From Afipia sp. 1NLS2 (GTDB taxonomy: Bacteria > Pseudomonadota > Alphaproteobacteria > Rhizobiales > Xanthobacteraceae): a DNA stretch of 64,000 nucleotides. The first letter of the stretch is position 1. Every line of letters begins with the position of its first letter. The DNA lies in contig NZ_ADVZ01000001.1 of the NCBI RefSeq assembly GCF_000178995.1, forward strand, positions 716,001 to 780,000, written 5' to 3'. Shown one piece after another: positions 1 to 8,817 of this stretch. The notes beneath the pieces are model-generated. The model was not told the origin of the DNA. It saw only the letters and a list, made by a program, of their open reading frames with translations, and did no database searches. A program made the translations under genes and the position numbers.

Positions 1-623
1 GTGCGCACGCTGACAACATTGAGTCCTGTCCCGCGCGCTGCCGTCTCACTCTGCGACACCGCGAGCATGGCGCGGCCGTATCGGGATTGCTTGATATTGT
101 GGGTCACTAACACGACAAGGAATAGCAATACAGCGAGTACGCTGTAATAGCGGAAACCACCAAGTGGCCACCCGAATAGTGTCGGCTTGGGGATGCTGCT
201 GATGCCGGTGGTGCCGCCGGTGAGATGATGCCATTCGATAATGACGTTCTCAACGATCAGACCGAAGGCGATAGTGATAACGGCGAGATAGACGCCACGC
301 ACTCGTACGGTGGGATAGGCCAGCAGCGCGCCGAACGCCCCAGCGACCACAGTTCCGGCAACCGCTGCTAGAACGAAGTCTAACCCTAGACGAGTGGCGA
401 GAATTGCGCCTGTGTAGGCGCCAAGCGCGAAGAGCCCAGCTTGACCAAGTGAGATCAGCCCTGCGAGCCCGACCAGTACGTTGAGACCGAGCGCCACGAT
501 CGCGTAGATCGTGAACAACATGAAAAGTCGCAGCGAGTACTCGTTCTCTGCCGTGAACGGCAACGCGACAAGGAAAATCGCCAGCGCAATGAAGGCGAGA
601 GGTGTTAAAAGACGTTGGTTCAT
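1..623 (-). CDS. livM: Branched-chain amino acid-type ABC transporter permease LivM (partial)
   Basis: The visible part is the N-terminal ~207 residues of a LivM-family inner-membrane permease; the 3' end lies beyond the left edge of the window. Reading starts at ATG 623 and gives a hydrophobic protein with at least five membrane spans. It carries the LivM-typical stretch LVGLAGLISLGQAGLFALGA and, further on, PTVRVRGVYLAVITIAFG. The start overlaps the livH stop by 4 bp (ATGA), so the two permeases are translationally coupled. In this family LivM pairs with LivH to form the channel of an importer for branched-chain amino acids, amides, urea or aromatic acids. The substrate here is unknown. The ATPase genes are presumably further left. 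Confidence 0.9.
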   Translation of the reverse strand, partial: MNQRLLTPLAFIALAIFLVALPFTAENEYSLRLFMLFTIYAIVALGLNVLVGLAGLISLGQAGLFALGAYTGAILATRLGLDFVLAAVAGTVVAGAFGALLAYPTVRVRGVYLAVITIAFGLIVENVIIEWHHLTGGTTGISSIPKPTLFGWPLGGFRYYSVLAVLLFLVVLVTHNIKQSRYGRAMLAVSQSETAARGTGLNVVSVR

Positions 624-1495
624 ACCTTGAACACCTCGCGTTTGCCGAACAATCCTTGCGGGAAAACGAGGAGAACCAAGATGGTGAGGCCGAAGCCAAC
701 AATCTCTCGCGCTGCGGTGGAGATATAACCCTCGACGAATTTTTCCACGATGCCGAACCCAAGCCCCGCGATGACAACGCCGGGACCACTGGTGATGCCA
801 CCGATGATAGCAACGGCAAAACCCTTAAGGCCGAGCGTCAGCCCCATCGATGCAGATGCCTGGGTAATGGGCGCGATCAAAATGCCCGCCGCGCCACCGA
901 GCGCGGCAGCGAGGCCAAACGAAAATGCGAACATCCAGTTGACGTTTATTCCCATAAGCGAAGCGGCGTGACGGTCGAACGAAACCGCATGCATCGCGCG
1001 ACCGATCAACGTACGACGCTGCATCCAACTGAGACCAAGCATTGCCAGCACCGCAAACACCGGGATGACCAGCTCCTGCGGATAAACCCCAGCGCCTCCT
1101 ATAGAGATCGCGCGCTCGACACCCGGCGAAGGCAACGCGCGCGAGAAGCCGCCAAATTGCATTGTCACTAAAGCTTCCAACATGATGCCGATTGCAATCG
1201 TCGTAAGCATCCAACCGATTGAACTGGCCGATTTAGCGAAAGGCCGCACGGCAAAACGCTCAAGCAGAACACCGAACAGGCACGACACTGCGATCGCAGC
1301 AAGAATAGCGAGAGGCAGCGGAATGCCCCGATCGATGGCCATGATCGTGAGCACCGCTCCAAGCATGAGCGTGTCGCCATGGGCAAAGTTTACCGCTTTT
1401 GCTGCTGACCACATGATGTGGAAACCTAGCGCTACCAGCGCATAGCAGCCGCCAATCGCGAGCCCCGATAGAACATATTGGATAATCGATTGCAT
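620..1495 (-). CDS. livH: Branched-chain amino acid-type ABC transporter permease LivH
   Basis: This is a 291-residue integral membrane permease of the LivH family, about eight hydrophobic segments. It has the family N-terminus MQSIIQYVLSGLAIGGCYAL and the LivH hallmark AKAVNFAHGDTLMLGA near residue 40. The conserved cytoplasmic loop GLAAALGGAAGIL and the C-terminal GIVEKFVEGYIS also fit. The start was set at ATG 1495 because homologs begin at MQSIIQ; an upstream codon at 1546 would add 17 atypical residues. It lies 100 bp downstream of the substrate-binding gene and overlaps livM by 4 bp. Known role of the family: half of the transmembrane pore of a high-affinity importer. Confidence 0.93.
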   Translation of the reverse strand: MQSIIQYVLSGLAIGGCYALVALGFHIMWSAAKAVNFAHGDTLMLGAVLTIMAIDRGIPLPLAILAAIAVSCLFGVLLERFAVRPFAKSASSIGWMLTTIAIGIMLEALVTMQFGGFSRALPSPGVERAISIGGAGVYPQELVIPVFAVLAMLGLSWMQRRTLIGRAMHAVSFDRHAASLMGINVNWMFAFSFGLAAALGGAAGILIAPITQASASMGLTLGLKGFAVAIIGGITSGPGVVIAGLGFGIVEKFVEGYISTAAREIVGFGLTILVLLVFPQGLFGKREVFKV

Positions 1496-1598
1496 CTGGC
1501 CCACCGCGCGCACGGCTATTCCACTGAGAGCCGCACTGACTCTCACGAAATGTCCGGTGTGGAGGCTGCCCGCCTAATGCGGACAGCCAAGTTTCAGA

Positions 1599-2792
1599 TT
1601 AGTTGTTGGCTTTGCCGTAAACGGTCTGCTCAATCGGCAGCAACTTGCCGTCCGACCACACCGTCAGCTTGTAATACTGCGGCAGAATTGCATCCTGACG
1701 TTCAGGGTTCGACGCATCGAACGCCGGATCGTATTTCGCGACCAAACCGTCATACTTCACGGTGTAGAGTGCGTCGTGCACCTTCTTCCAATCGTAAGAG
1801 CCAGCCTTCTCGATCGCTTTGGCGAGAATGTAAACCGCATCATAAGAGTTTGCGGTCGCCGATCCCATCTTCAGTTCCGATGGATCCTTAAGACCGAACT
1901 TCTTCTTGATCTTTTCCCAAACCGCTTTGGTGCGCGGATTCATCTCGCCCATCCACGTGAAGGTCTGCATTACACGCACGCCATTCGCGAGCGGGCCAGC
2001 AAGATCGCCGAGATTGCCGGCGATACCCCACGCGCCGACAATGGTCGGCTTGTAACCGATCTTGTCGAAGCTGCGGACGATCTGATTGCCTTCGCGATCA
2101 AGCGCAAAGGTGACGACGGTATCGGCGCCGGAGTCGCGAATTCGGATGGCCTGGGCCGACATGTCCTGATCGTTCCAGTTAAACGTTTCGACTGCGGCAA
2201 CTGTTTTGCCCTTGGCTTCCATTGCCGCCTTAAAGTCAGGCAGAGCGCCGTTTCCCCATCCCGTGTTCTCATACATGATGGCGACCTTGCCGGTCTTGGA
2301 AGCCTTGAGAGCCTCAGACGCGAGAAACTGGGAAACCCATTTATCCTTGGCGGAAACGCGGAACATATAGTTCGGCGAAGCGCCATTCTCGGTGATCTTG
2401 GTGCCGGCGCCGGTCGTACCGATCCACGGAATGCCGATTTCGTTCACGGGGCCAACCTGAGCGAGACCAACGGTCGAATGATAGCCACCGAAAATACCGA
2501 TGCACTTATCCGACAATGCGATACGGCGGACGTTATCCACGCCACGCGGCGGAGCGCCGGCATCGTCATACTGAATCAACGATAGCTTCTGGCCGAGCAC
2601 CCCACCCGCTTCGTTGATTTCATCGATCGCAACCTCCGCGCCGTATTTCACCGCGGCGCCACCGAAAGCAGCCGGACCGGTCAGCGGCCCGCTGTTGCCG
2701 ATACAAGGCTTCTGATCAGCCATCGCGGGCGCAGCCATGACAGCCAAAGCACCCGCAGCGAGAAGTGATATCGACCATTGTGAACGATACAT
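1599..2792 (-). CDS. Periplasmic branched-chain amino acid-type ABC substrate-binding protein
   Basis: The product is a 397-residue periplasmic binding protein (Peripla_BP_6/LivK type). It starts with a clear Sec signal peptide (SLLAAGALAVMAAPAMADQK, cleavage expected after AMA). The mature protein opens with the family motif GNSGPLTGPAAFGGAAVKYG and contains AIDEINEAGGVLGQKL and the lobe-crossing GWGNGALPDFKAAMEAKGK. A purine-rich GGGGAG sequence precedes ATG 2792. It is the first gene of the transporter operon and faces a LysR regulator across about 330 bp. Such proteins in Bradyrhizobium-type genomes often bind aromatic or aliphatic acids rather than amino acids; the ligand cannot be assigned here. 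Confidence 0.93.
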   Translation of the reverse strand: MYRSQWSISLLAAGALAVMAAPAMADQKPCIGNSGPLTGPAAFGGAAVKYGAEVAIDEINEAGGVLGQKLSLIQYDDAGAPPRGVDNVRRIALSDKCIGIFGGYHSTVGLAQVGPVNEIGIPWIGTTGAGTKITENGASPNYMFRVSAKDKWVSQFLASEALKASKTGKVAIMYENTGWGNGALPDFKAAMEAKGKTVAAVETFNWNDQDMSAQAIRIRDSGADTVVTFALDREGNQIVRSFDKIGYKPTIVGAWGIAGNLGDLAGPLANGVRVMQTFTWMGEMNPRTKAVWEKIKKKFGLKDPSELKMGSATANSYDAVYILAKAIEKAGSYDWKKVHDALYTVKYDGLVAKYDPAFDASNPERQDAILPQYYKLTVWSDGKLLPIEQTVYGKANN

Positions 2793-2897
2793 TTTGCCGT
2801 CTCCCCTTTGTCAGCTCGCTTGAGAACATCCGAGCCATTGCGCAAATTGAAGACTAGGCCGTCCGCATGCACAAAGATGAAATCATTATCTTAGGTA

Positions 2898-2912
2898 TAG
2901 GCGCTTCCTATG
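2898..2912. promoter_or_regulatory. LysR-type operator-like palindrome
   Basis: The divergent gap 2793-3121 contains a perfect palindrome ATAGG-CGCTT-CCTAT at this position. It includes the T-N11-A pattern (T2899, A2911) that LysR-type regulators use. It sits about 106 bp from the binding-protein start and 210 bp from the lysR start, and is flanked by A+T-rich sequence. It is a plausible site for the adjacent regulator. No other feature is seen in this gap. Confidence 0.45.
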
Positions 2913-3121
2913 GTATAGTGTATCTGCTTAGTGAATAATCAAAAAGTGCGCAATATCAATGCATCTGCTGGTATACGCAAAGGCTAGAGGTAGTTCTGAA
3001 GGGGCCAAGACGAAGCTCCACTGCGTAATATAGCCGCTACTCGCAACGCCCTCGCATATGTCGATGGGAACAACTCGCACCGTTCCCTTGGTGGTCGCAG
3101 CGCTTGGAGAATTCAGAGTCC

Positions 3122-4048
3122 ATGGACCTTAGACAATTGCGATCATTGGTCTACATCGCCGATTCAGGCAGCTTATCGCGCGCTGCTGAAATCCTGCGCA
3201 TTGCACAACCTTCGCTTAGCCAGCAGATCAAAGACCTCGAAGCCGAACTTGGCGTCGAGCTATTTCACCGTCACGCGCGCGGCGTCCTTCTCACCGAAGC
3301 TGGACATACACTCTATGCTCATGCTCGCTCGATACTGAAGGATGTAGCCTTCGCAAAAGAGACGGTTGCAACACAGTTGCGCAACCCGAGCGGCAAAGTG
3401 TCAGTCGGCTTCCCCACGTCAGTGTGCCGCGGCCTCTCGTCAGCTTTGATCAAGAAAGTGAATGAGAAGTATCCGAATATCTCGATCTACCTGATCGAAG
3501 CAATGACCGGCACGCTCGACGAGTGGATGCAGATCGCAAGGCTCGACATAGCAGTCCTTTACGATCCTCGCGTGTTCGCAAACATTTCACTGTACCCTGT
3601 CGCAATTGAAAATCTCATGTTGATCGCCGACAGCAAGAACCAAATTCTGCATCGCAATTCGATCGGATTTGCCGAATTGGAAAACATTCCGGTCGTGCTA
3701 CCCGCAAAGCAGCACGTCCTGCGTAACTACATTGAGCATCTCGCTACACGAAATGGTATTACGCCGCGCGTCGTGATCGAGAGCGATTCATTTAACGCGA
3801 TCCTCGAAATGGTGAAGGCCGGTTACATGACTATCATGCCGCATTTCGGCATGTTGCAGGAAATCAACGCCGGCCTTTTCGGTGCAATCCCCATTGTAGA
3901 CCCGACACCAAGTTGGAATATCTCGGTTGTGGTCTCGCAAAGGACTATCAACATGCACTCCACCGACGCTGTAGCAAAGACCTTGATCGAGCTAATGCGG
4001 GACATGATCCAAAGCGGCACGTGGAGAGCGCAAATTCTTTCCGATTGA
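3122..4048 (+). CDS. LysR-family transcriptional regulator
   Basis: This 308-residue protein has the standard LTTR layout. A winged HTH occupies residues 1-60 (MDLRQLRSLVYIADSGSLSR, then AAEILRIAQPSLSQQIKDLE), followed by a two-lobed effector domain. ATG 3122 was chosen because it has a GGAGA ribosome-binding site at the right distance and gives the canonical MDLRQLR start; an in-frame TTG at 3104 adds six residues. The HTH and effector domain resemble the NAC/CbL-type regulators with a short linker. It is divergent from the livK-H-M operon and probably controls it and itself in response to the transported compound. The effector is unknown. Confidence 0.92.
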   Translation: MDLRQLRSLVYIADSGSLSRAAEILRIAQPSLSQQIKDLEAELGVELFHRHARGVLLTEAGHTLYAHARSILKDVAFAKETVATQLRNPSGKVSVGFPTSVCRGLSSALIKKVNEKYPNISIYLIEAMTGTLDEWMQIARLDIAVLYDPRVFANISLYPVAIENLMLIADSKNQILHRNSIGFAELENIPVVLPAKQHVLRNYIEHLATRNGITPRVVIESDSFNAILEMVKAGYMTIMPHFGMLQEINAGLFGAIPIVDPTPSWNISVVVSQRTINMHSTDAVAKTLIELMRDMIQSGTWRAQILSD

Positions 4049-4189
4049 ATGATCAGCGTTTAGGTTAACATCGGAGTCACAAACCCATTTTCTTTGCAAG
4101 AGATGCTCGAGCAGGCTCGCGATTTCCAGACGCTCGAGCACTGTCCAAGGCCCTGACCGCGCCTCTGCTGGCATGCTTCGCCACCACTG

Positions 4190-4650
4190 CAACGGTGACA
4201 CGTCGTTCGGATAGCTCTCGGGCGGCTATATCGTCGCTCCGGAAGGTCAATGGGTGAGCGTTGTGGCGTTCCATGGCCGGGCCGGAAATGATCGTCACAT
4301 AGCTTTCGATCTTCGCGAAATGGTTCGGAAAACCATCGGGACCGGGCTTGTTCGAGAACGAGCGTTCAATCACAACGTCCGGGTTGGCCAGCGTCATCTG
4401 GTGCGGCCTGTCGCCAAGATTGCTGATCGGCCTTCCATCAAGGCCATGCGGATGCGACCCAGCAAAGTAGACTTGGTGATTGTGCTGGACGAACCGCTGC
4501 TTCGTCGCGGGAACGAGTTTATTGACGATCGCGTCCCAGCAGAGTTAGCCCTTGTCGTCGAGGTAGGGAATATCCCTCACCACAAGATGGTTGCTATCGA
4601 GCGCGATCGCGTAGCCCTTGAGGGGGATCGGTTGCTGGCCGCCCGCGCCA
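4190..4650 (-). pseudogene. Degraded E1-like (DUF6791, ThiF-associated) gene fragment
   Basis: On the minus strand one frame runs from about 4640 to 4190 and resembles the N-terminal DUF6791 domain of bacterial E1-like ThiF proteins. Matching blocks are LKGYAIALDSNHLVVRDIPY, then HQVYFAGSHPHGLDGRPISN, then SFSNKPGPDGFPNHFAKIES and YVTIISGPA. A TAA stop interrupts the frame at 4545-4547, directly after IPYLDDKG, and the sequence loses similarity after about residue 150. No ThiF adenylation domain remains. In intact systems such proteins work with ubiquitin-like proteins and DUF6527-type partners. The family match is from memory of conserved motifs, so moderate confidence. It lies antisense to the upstream part of an open frame that continues into the next feature. 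Confidence 0.55.
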
Positions 4651-4652
4651 GC

Positions 4653-5357
4653 ATGCGCATTCCGACATCGCGCGCGCGATCCGGTCGAATCGTTGTCTTC
4701 CTGATCATTTTCGCAATCGCTGCCGCAACGATGGCATGGCATTTCTATGGTGACCAAGCAAAGCAGCCGTTTTCAAGCCTGGTGCCGCAATTTCTTGGAA
4801 CTGCGCCAGCTCCAACGCCAAACACCAGCGCCGCTGAGCCGCAGAACGTAGCCTCCCGAACCGCGGCGCCTCAACCGGCTGTCGCTCCGGCACCTACGCA
4901 AGAGAGCAGCAACGCGGCATCCGGGACGCCACCGCTACCTGAGTCGGCTCCTGCTATGCCGACGGCGGAAGCTCATCCGACGCAAGTAGCGCTGCCGCCT
5001 GAAATTACGCAGTCTCTTGAAGCTATGGCGCAAGAAATTGCTTCGTTGAAGCAAGCAGTAGAACAGTTGCGGGCCGGTCAGCAGCAATTGAGCAACGATG
5101 TCGCAAAAACCAGCGAGCACGTGGCACGCCATAAGCTTGCCGAGCAAGCATCCAAGCCAGTGTCACGGCAACGACCACCGGCATGCGCCGACACCAGCAG
5201 TGGCTTCGCGTCCTCTCGCACCCTATTCGTCGCGACAAACACAGCCGAAACGACAAATCTATCCGCAAGGCATCGCACAACACGAAGGTTACACCCCACC
5301 CTCCGCGCCCGCGCAACTTCCGTCACAGCACCGCGCCTCGACCGCCAATGCCGCTAC
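4653..5357 (+). pseudogene. Frameshifted single-pass membrane protein of the Bradyrhizobium type
   Basis: From ATG 4653 the frame encodes a short cytoplasmic tail (MRIPTSRARSGR), one membrane helix (IVVFLIIFAIAAATMAWHF), a long Ala/Pro-rich linker and a coiled coil (EIASLKQAVEQLRAGQQQLS). After about 5160 the sensible Pro/Gln-rich coding moves to the second frame (RPLAPYSSRQTQPKRQIYPQ, then YTPPSAPAQLPSQ). It moves again to the third frame for the family-like end APRPPMPLQ, stop near 5355. The uninterrupted first frame runs to 5462 but with unlikely sequence. Two indels are the simplest reading. Intact homologs I recall are periplasm-facing proteins of unknown function. A continuing upstream open frame (to 4254) is antisense to the E1-like remnant and is not believed. 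Confidence 0.5.
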
Positions 5358-5464
5358 AATAATCGCTTATTGCCGGCGAGCCCGCCGCGGCCTTTACGGC
5401 CCAGCCTCCTCGGCCCCAACAATTTGATCTGCTTTGCGCAGAAAGTCCTCGAAACCGGATAAGA

Positions 5465-5506
5465 AGCGCGGTCAGGACAACTAGCCTGTTGTCCTGACCG
5501 CGCTTG
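5465..5506. terminator. Bidirectional stem-loop terminator
   Basis: A perfect 17-bp inverted repeat AAGCGCGGTCAGGACAA / TTGTCCTGACCGCGCTT with an 8-nt loop lies between convergent genes. It is followed on the plus strand by GTTGTCCC and on the minus strand by a short mixed T stretch, so it can serve as an end signal for both sides. Confidence 0.75.
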
Positions 5507-5517
5507 TTGTCCCCGCC

Positions 5518-6591
5518 TCAGGCGACCGCTGACTTTATTTTCTGACGATTGCTCTCGAGCCGGCGGTCCACCAGCGCGACGATCTGATCGACCACGGGGT
5601 GGCTCATGCCCTTCTGCCGCGCCAGTAACTGCACCAGCTTGTCGGCCCGCTCGACGTTCGGAGCACCGTTGATCAGCGCCCGCGCCACCGACGCCGGACG
5701 CGCGAGGCTTTTGGCCGCCGCTGCGTATTTGTCGAACGGCACGAGATCCTCGCGCTTTGCGCCGAGCGCGATGCAAACATCCGATACGAACTCATACACC
5801 GCGCGCGACTGCTCAAGATCGGAATGCACCGCCTCCTGCGCCGTGCGCATGCCGTCCGCCGTGACGCAGCGGTAATTGCCGGCCATCAACATCGGCCATT
5901 TTGCCAGCGGCACGAACAACGAATCGTGGAAGCGCAGTTTCACCGGCACTTCGGTCTCGCCGTCCACCATGCGGATCGCATCGATGTCCCGCTCAAGCTG
6001 GAGCAGAATGGCATTGCTGCTTTCACTGTCGAAGCGCGCGACCTTGAAGTTGGTCGGCAGCGTGACGTGCAGGAAGTTGACCTTTTCCTCCGGCGGACGG
6101 ATCGCCTGCGGATCGGGGCTGCACAGCGTCAGCGTGCCGGGATCGAACGCGCTCCAGACCGACGGATCGGTGTAGGCAGCCTTCACCGCGCTCGCGTCGA
6201 CGCCCGGAAGACGCGCTATGTAAGGCAACGGCGGCATGTTCATGATCGACATGCAGGGGACACGCGACTTGGCGATGCGCTCGAGCAGCTCACGCACGCC
6301 CGGCGAACCATATTGCGGCTCCTGCATCGCAAGCCCGATCAGATCGTAGTTCGCCGGATTCGCATCCGCCGCACTCACAGCGGACACCTTGCCGGGCAGA
6401 TCGCGCGAATCGATCAGGACCGGTTGCTCGCGACCGCGAATCGGCATCCGCACGCGGAAGCCTTCGCTGTTGATGAGATCGGCCTCGGCAGGAAGGCAGA
6501 CCAGCGTGACGGAGTGACCGCCGAACAGGAGTTTGGAAGCAAGTAGCGATCCATAGGAGGCGCCGAGGATGAGAATTTTATAGTGCGACAT
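5518..6591 (-). CDS. Ketopantoate reductase-like NADP-dependent dehydrogenase
   Basis: A 357-residue protein that begins with a Rossmann nucleotide-binding strand-loop-helix (YKILILGASYGSLLASKLLF; GASYGS in place of GxGxxG) and then VTLVCLPAEADLI, matching the ApbA/PanE ketopantoate reductase family. The C-terminal half is helical (ANRKIKSAVA end not conserved). Length exceeds PanE (about 300), and the catalytic Lys/Glu pair was not located with confidence, so it is more likely a PanE-like dehydrogenase of another 2-oxo or hydroxy acid than the pantothenate enzyme. It stands alone between a terminator and a degenerate region. Confidence 0.7.
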   Translation of the reverse strand: MSHYKILILGASYGSLLASKLLFGGHSVTLVCLPAEADLINSEGFRVRMPIRGREQPVLIDSRDLPGKVSAVSAADANPANYDLIGLAMQEPQYGSPGVRELLERIAKSRVPCMSIMNMPPLPYIARLPGVDASAVKAAYTDPSVWSAFDPGTLTLCSPDPQAIRPPEEKVNFLHVTLPTNFKVARFDSESSNAILLQLERDIDAIRMVDGETEVPVKLRFHDSLFVPLAKWPMLMAGNYRCVTADGMRTAQEAVHSDLEQSRAVYEFVSDVCIALGAKREDLVPFDKYAAAAKSLARPASVARALINGAPNVERADKLVQLLARQKGMSHPVVDQIVALVDRRLESNRQKIKSAVA

Positions 6592-6755
6592 TGTGGTTCT
6601 CTTTGCAGACGGAGATGCTGCGGCCGGCGTTACAGCTGAAGCCTGTCTCCGTATTTCCCAAGGTGTTTTGTTTGAGCGCTTGTTGCGCCTGGCGTGCGCG
6701 CACGATCATGATCGTGCGAACGTCTGTACGAATAGTCGGTAGAGCTGAGCCGGCC

Positions 6756-6932
6756 TCAATGAGGCCGACTCATTATACGCTGCATATCCTCGAAGGCGGT
6801 TTCTCGCGACACCAGCGTCGCAATCAGCGTGATAGCGCCGAGTGCAACGAGGTACCAGGAGATCGCATGGATGGTGCCGAAGTAAGCCAGAAGACCCGTC
6901 GCGATCATCGGAGCGAAGCCGCCGCTGATCGC
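6756..6932 (-). pseudogene. C-terminal remnant of an MFS (metabolite:H+ symporter) transporter
   Basis: A short minus-strand frame encodes SGGFAPMIATGLLAYFGTIH followed by AISWYLVALGAITLIATLVS and RETAFEDMQ, closely resembling the last two membrane helices and tail of MHS-type major facilitator transporters (GGGxxPxIAxxLL). Nothing upstream in any frame supplies the missing ten helices. The remnant ends at a GGCCTCATTGAGGCC palindrome (6753-6767) that may be the old terminator. The flanks 6592-6755 and 6933-7109 hold no other gene I can support. Confidence 0.6.
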
Positions 6933-7109
6933 TCGGCGCCACATATGCAGAAACTGCAACATCCGGTCGATGATTCCGAAGACTGAAGACGGCCATTCTC
7001 GGCACCCCATCATCAGGCAACGGGGCTTTCTGTGACCCCGCCGAGCTTTGGCTTGCACAGCGATCCCTTAGCGCAGTTGCATATGTTAAAAGCGAGCCCC
7101 CCCCTAGCA

Positions 7110-8723
7110 TCACGACGGATCAAACAGCACACCTGGATTGAGGATGGCTTTCGGGTCGAAGATGTTCTTCGCCGCCTTCATAGCGGAGCAGAATAACTCA
7201 GGACGCTCCTTGTCGTACCATGGGCGATGATCTCGACCGAGCGCATGGTGATGGGTGGTCGTCCCCCCGGCATCAACCATCGCCGTTTCAGCGATCTTTT
7301 TAATCGCCATGTATTGTTCCGGAATACGAGCTTTGTCACCATAGGCGTACCAGGTGAAGTACGGTGCCGGACCGTCTGGATAGATATGGGTAAACCGGCA
7401 GGTGACAGAACCAGGCCGTCCCGTGACCTCCCGAATCGCACGAAGAGTTTCCGCTCTCACATGTTCACGCATCTGAGCGAAGCGACCCCAGGTGACGCAC
7501 GTTTCCATCGTCTCACGCATAACGCCGCGCGCAATCGCATACTCACGCAAGTAAGGTCCGCGCAGGAATTTGTCACGCCAGCTCTTGGCGCTGGAATCCG
7601 CATTTGCATCACCCTTTAGAACCGAAACGTCCCAAGTCCCGCCATGATCGCCGCAGATTTCAAGCGCACGATTCATCCAGACATCGACCGGATGGTCCGC
7701 AGATTCAAAGCCGAGCACCAGAATGTCGTATGTACCGTCGCTCGAGCCGGTGTAGGCAGCCTCCTCGCGCTCAACCAGCCGAGCACTTGCTGGATAAAGG
7801 CCCGACTGCGAGATGACGCGCGTTGCCTCGACCGCTTTGTCGTAGTCGCCGAACCGGACGCTGACCATCTGCCGGAAGGTCGGCCGCTTGTGCAAACGCA
7901 CCCATGCTTCGGTGATGATGCCCAAAGCCCCCTCAGACCCGAGGAACAGACGATCGGGATTCGGGCCGGAGCCGGATGCAGGAAAGCGGCGCGACTCGAT
8001 ATTTCCCGAAGGCGTAACAACCTTCAGGCTTTGAACGTGATCGTCGATCTGCGTGTAGACCGTCGCAAAATGACCTGCCGCGCGCGTCGCAATCCAGCCG
8101 CCAAGCGAGGAGAACTCCCAAGCCTGCAGGAAGAAGCGCATGGTGAGGCCGCTCGACTTGAGCTGCCGCTCAAGGCTCGGGCCAAGAACACCCGCCTGAA
8201 TTCGTGCGGACTGAGATGCATGATCAATTTCAAGCACCTTGTCGAAATACTTCATGTCGATCGATACGACGCCACGATAGCGGTCATGCGTCGGAGGATT
8301 GACGCCACCGACGACGCTCGTTCCCCCACCGTAGGGAATAGCGGCAAGACTATCGTTCTCGCACCAGCGGTAGAGTTGAACGATATCATCCTCTGTGCGC
8401 GGATAGGCAACCGCGTCCGGCGGATTGCGGAACTCTCCACGCACGGCGTAAGCAACGTCAACAGTCCCCGCTCCATAGGTGTGATAGAGCCGGTCATATT
8501 TGTCGGTCGTGCAGATATCCTGCAGCACCGCAGGAACCTTCACGCGCGAATCTCTGATCGTGACCGACTCAAGGGTCGGGAACGGCACTGCACTGAAGTC
8601 TGTGACGCCGAGAAGCCCAGTCCAGGCCTTTTCAAATTCAACCACTTCCGCGGGCGAAACCTTGTCGCCTTCGTGACCCCACCCGTAAAATTTTCTTCGC
8701 TGCTCCTGTTTGCCACCGTGCAT
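7110..8723 (-). CDS. FAD-binding oxidase, alkyl-DHAP synthase (AGPS)-like
   Basis: This 537-residue flavoprotein of the VAO/PCMH family resembles alkyldihydroxyacetonephosphate synthase. The FAD-binding loop AIPYGGGTSVVGGVNPP is at about residue 135, and LGSEGALGIITEAWVRLHKR at about 265. The C-terminal cap carries the AGPS-type histidine run TTTHHHALGRDHRPWY and ends FDPKAILNPGVLF. A GGAGG lies 8 nt before ATG 8723. In bacteria these proteins mostly oxidise hydroxy acids or related catabolites rather than make ether lipids, and the D-lactate/glycolate oxidase-like fold supports that here. It is divergent from a LacI-type regulator with paired operator-like sites between them. Confidence 0.85.
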   Translation of the reverse strand: MHGGKQEQRRKFYGWGHEGDKVSPAEVVEFEKAWTGLLGVTDFSAVPFPTLESVTIRDSRVKVPAVLQDICTTDKYDRLYHTYGAGTVDVAYAVRGEFRNPPDAVAYPRTEDDIVQLYRWCENDSLAAIPYGGGTSVVGGVNPPTHDRYRGVVSIDMKYFDKVLEIDHASQSARIQAGVLGPSLERQLKSSGLTMRFFLQAWEFSSLGGWIATRAAGHFATVYTQIDDHVQSLKVVTPSGNIESRRFPASGSGPNPDRLFLGSEGALGIITEAWVRLHKRPTFRQMVSVRFGDYDKAVEATRVISQSGLYPASARLVEREEAAYTGSSDGTYDILVLGFESADHPVDVWMNRALEICGDHGGTWDVSVLKGDANADSSAKSWRDKFLRGPYLREYAIARGVMRETMETCVTWGRFAQMREHVRAETLRAIREVTGRPGSVTCRFTHIYPDGPAPYFTWYAYGDKARIPEQYMAIKKIAETAMVDAGGTTTHHHALGRDHRPWYDKERPELFCSAMKAAKNIFDPKAILNPGVLFDPS

Positions 8724-8750
8724 GTGACATTCCTCCCTTTTGACGCTTTA

Positions 8751-8767
8751 ATGACAACGATTGCTAT
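8751..8767 (-). promoter_or_regulatory. LacI-type operator-like site A
   Basis: Read on the minus strand this is ATAGCAATCGTTGTCAT. It matches site B (8818-8834) at 15 of 17 positions and contains the central CG of LacI/GalR operators. It lies about 30 bp before the FAD-oxidase start, where a bound repressor would block transcription. Confidence 0.5.
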
Positions 8768-8817
8768 AATTGCTATTAATATATGACTTTTTGATTTATA
8801 ATCAATGGCTTGATATT

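Noticed and set aside
4254-4652. N-terminal extension of the plus-strand membrane-protein frame
   Set aside because: The first ~130 codons lie antisense to the E1-like remnant and have no helix or motif; coding starts at 4653.
5518-6591. Biosynthetic ketopantoate reductase PanE
   Set aside because: Longer than PanE with unusual GASYGS loop and no pantothenate neighbours; kept as PanE-like.
7644-8786. Plus-strand open frame of 380 codons
   Set aside because: Antisense to the FAD oxidase; sequence has no recognisable motif and the minus strand is clearly coding.
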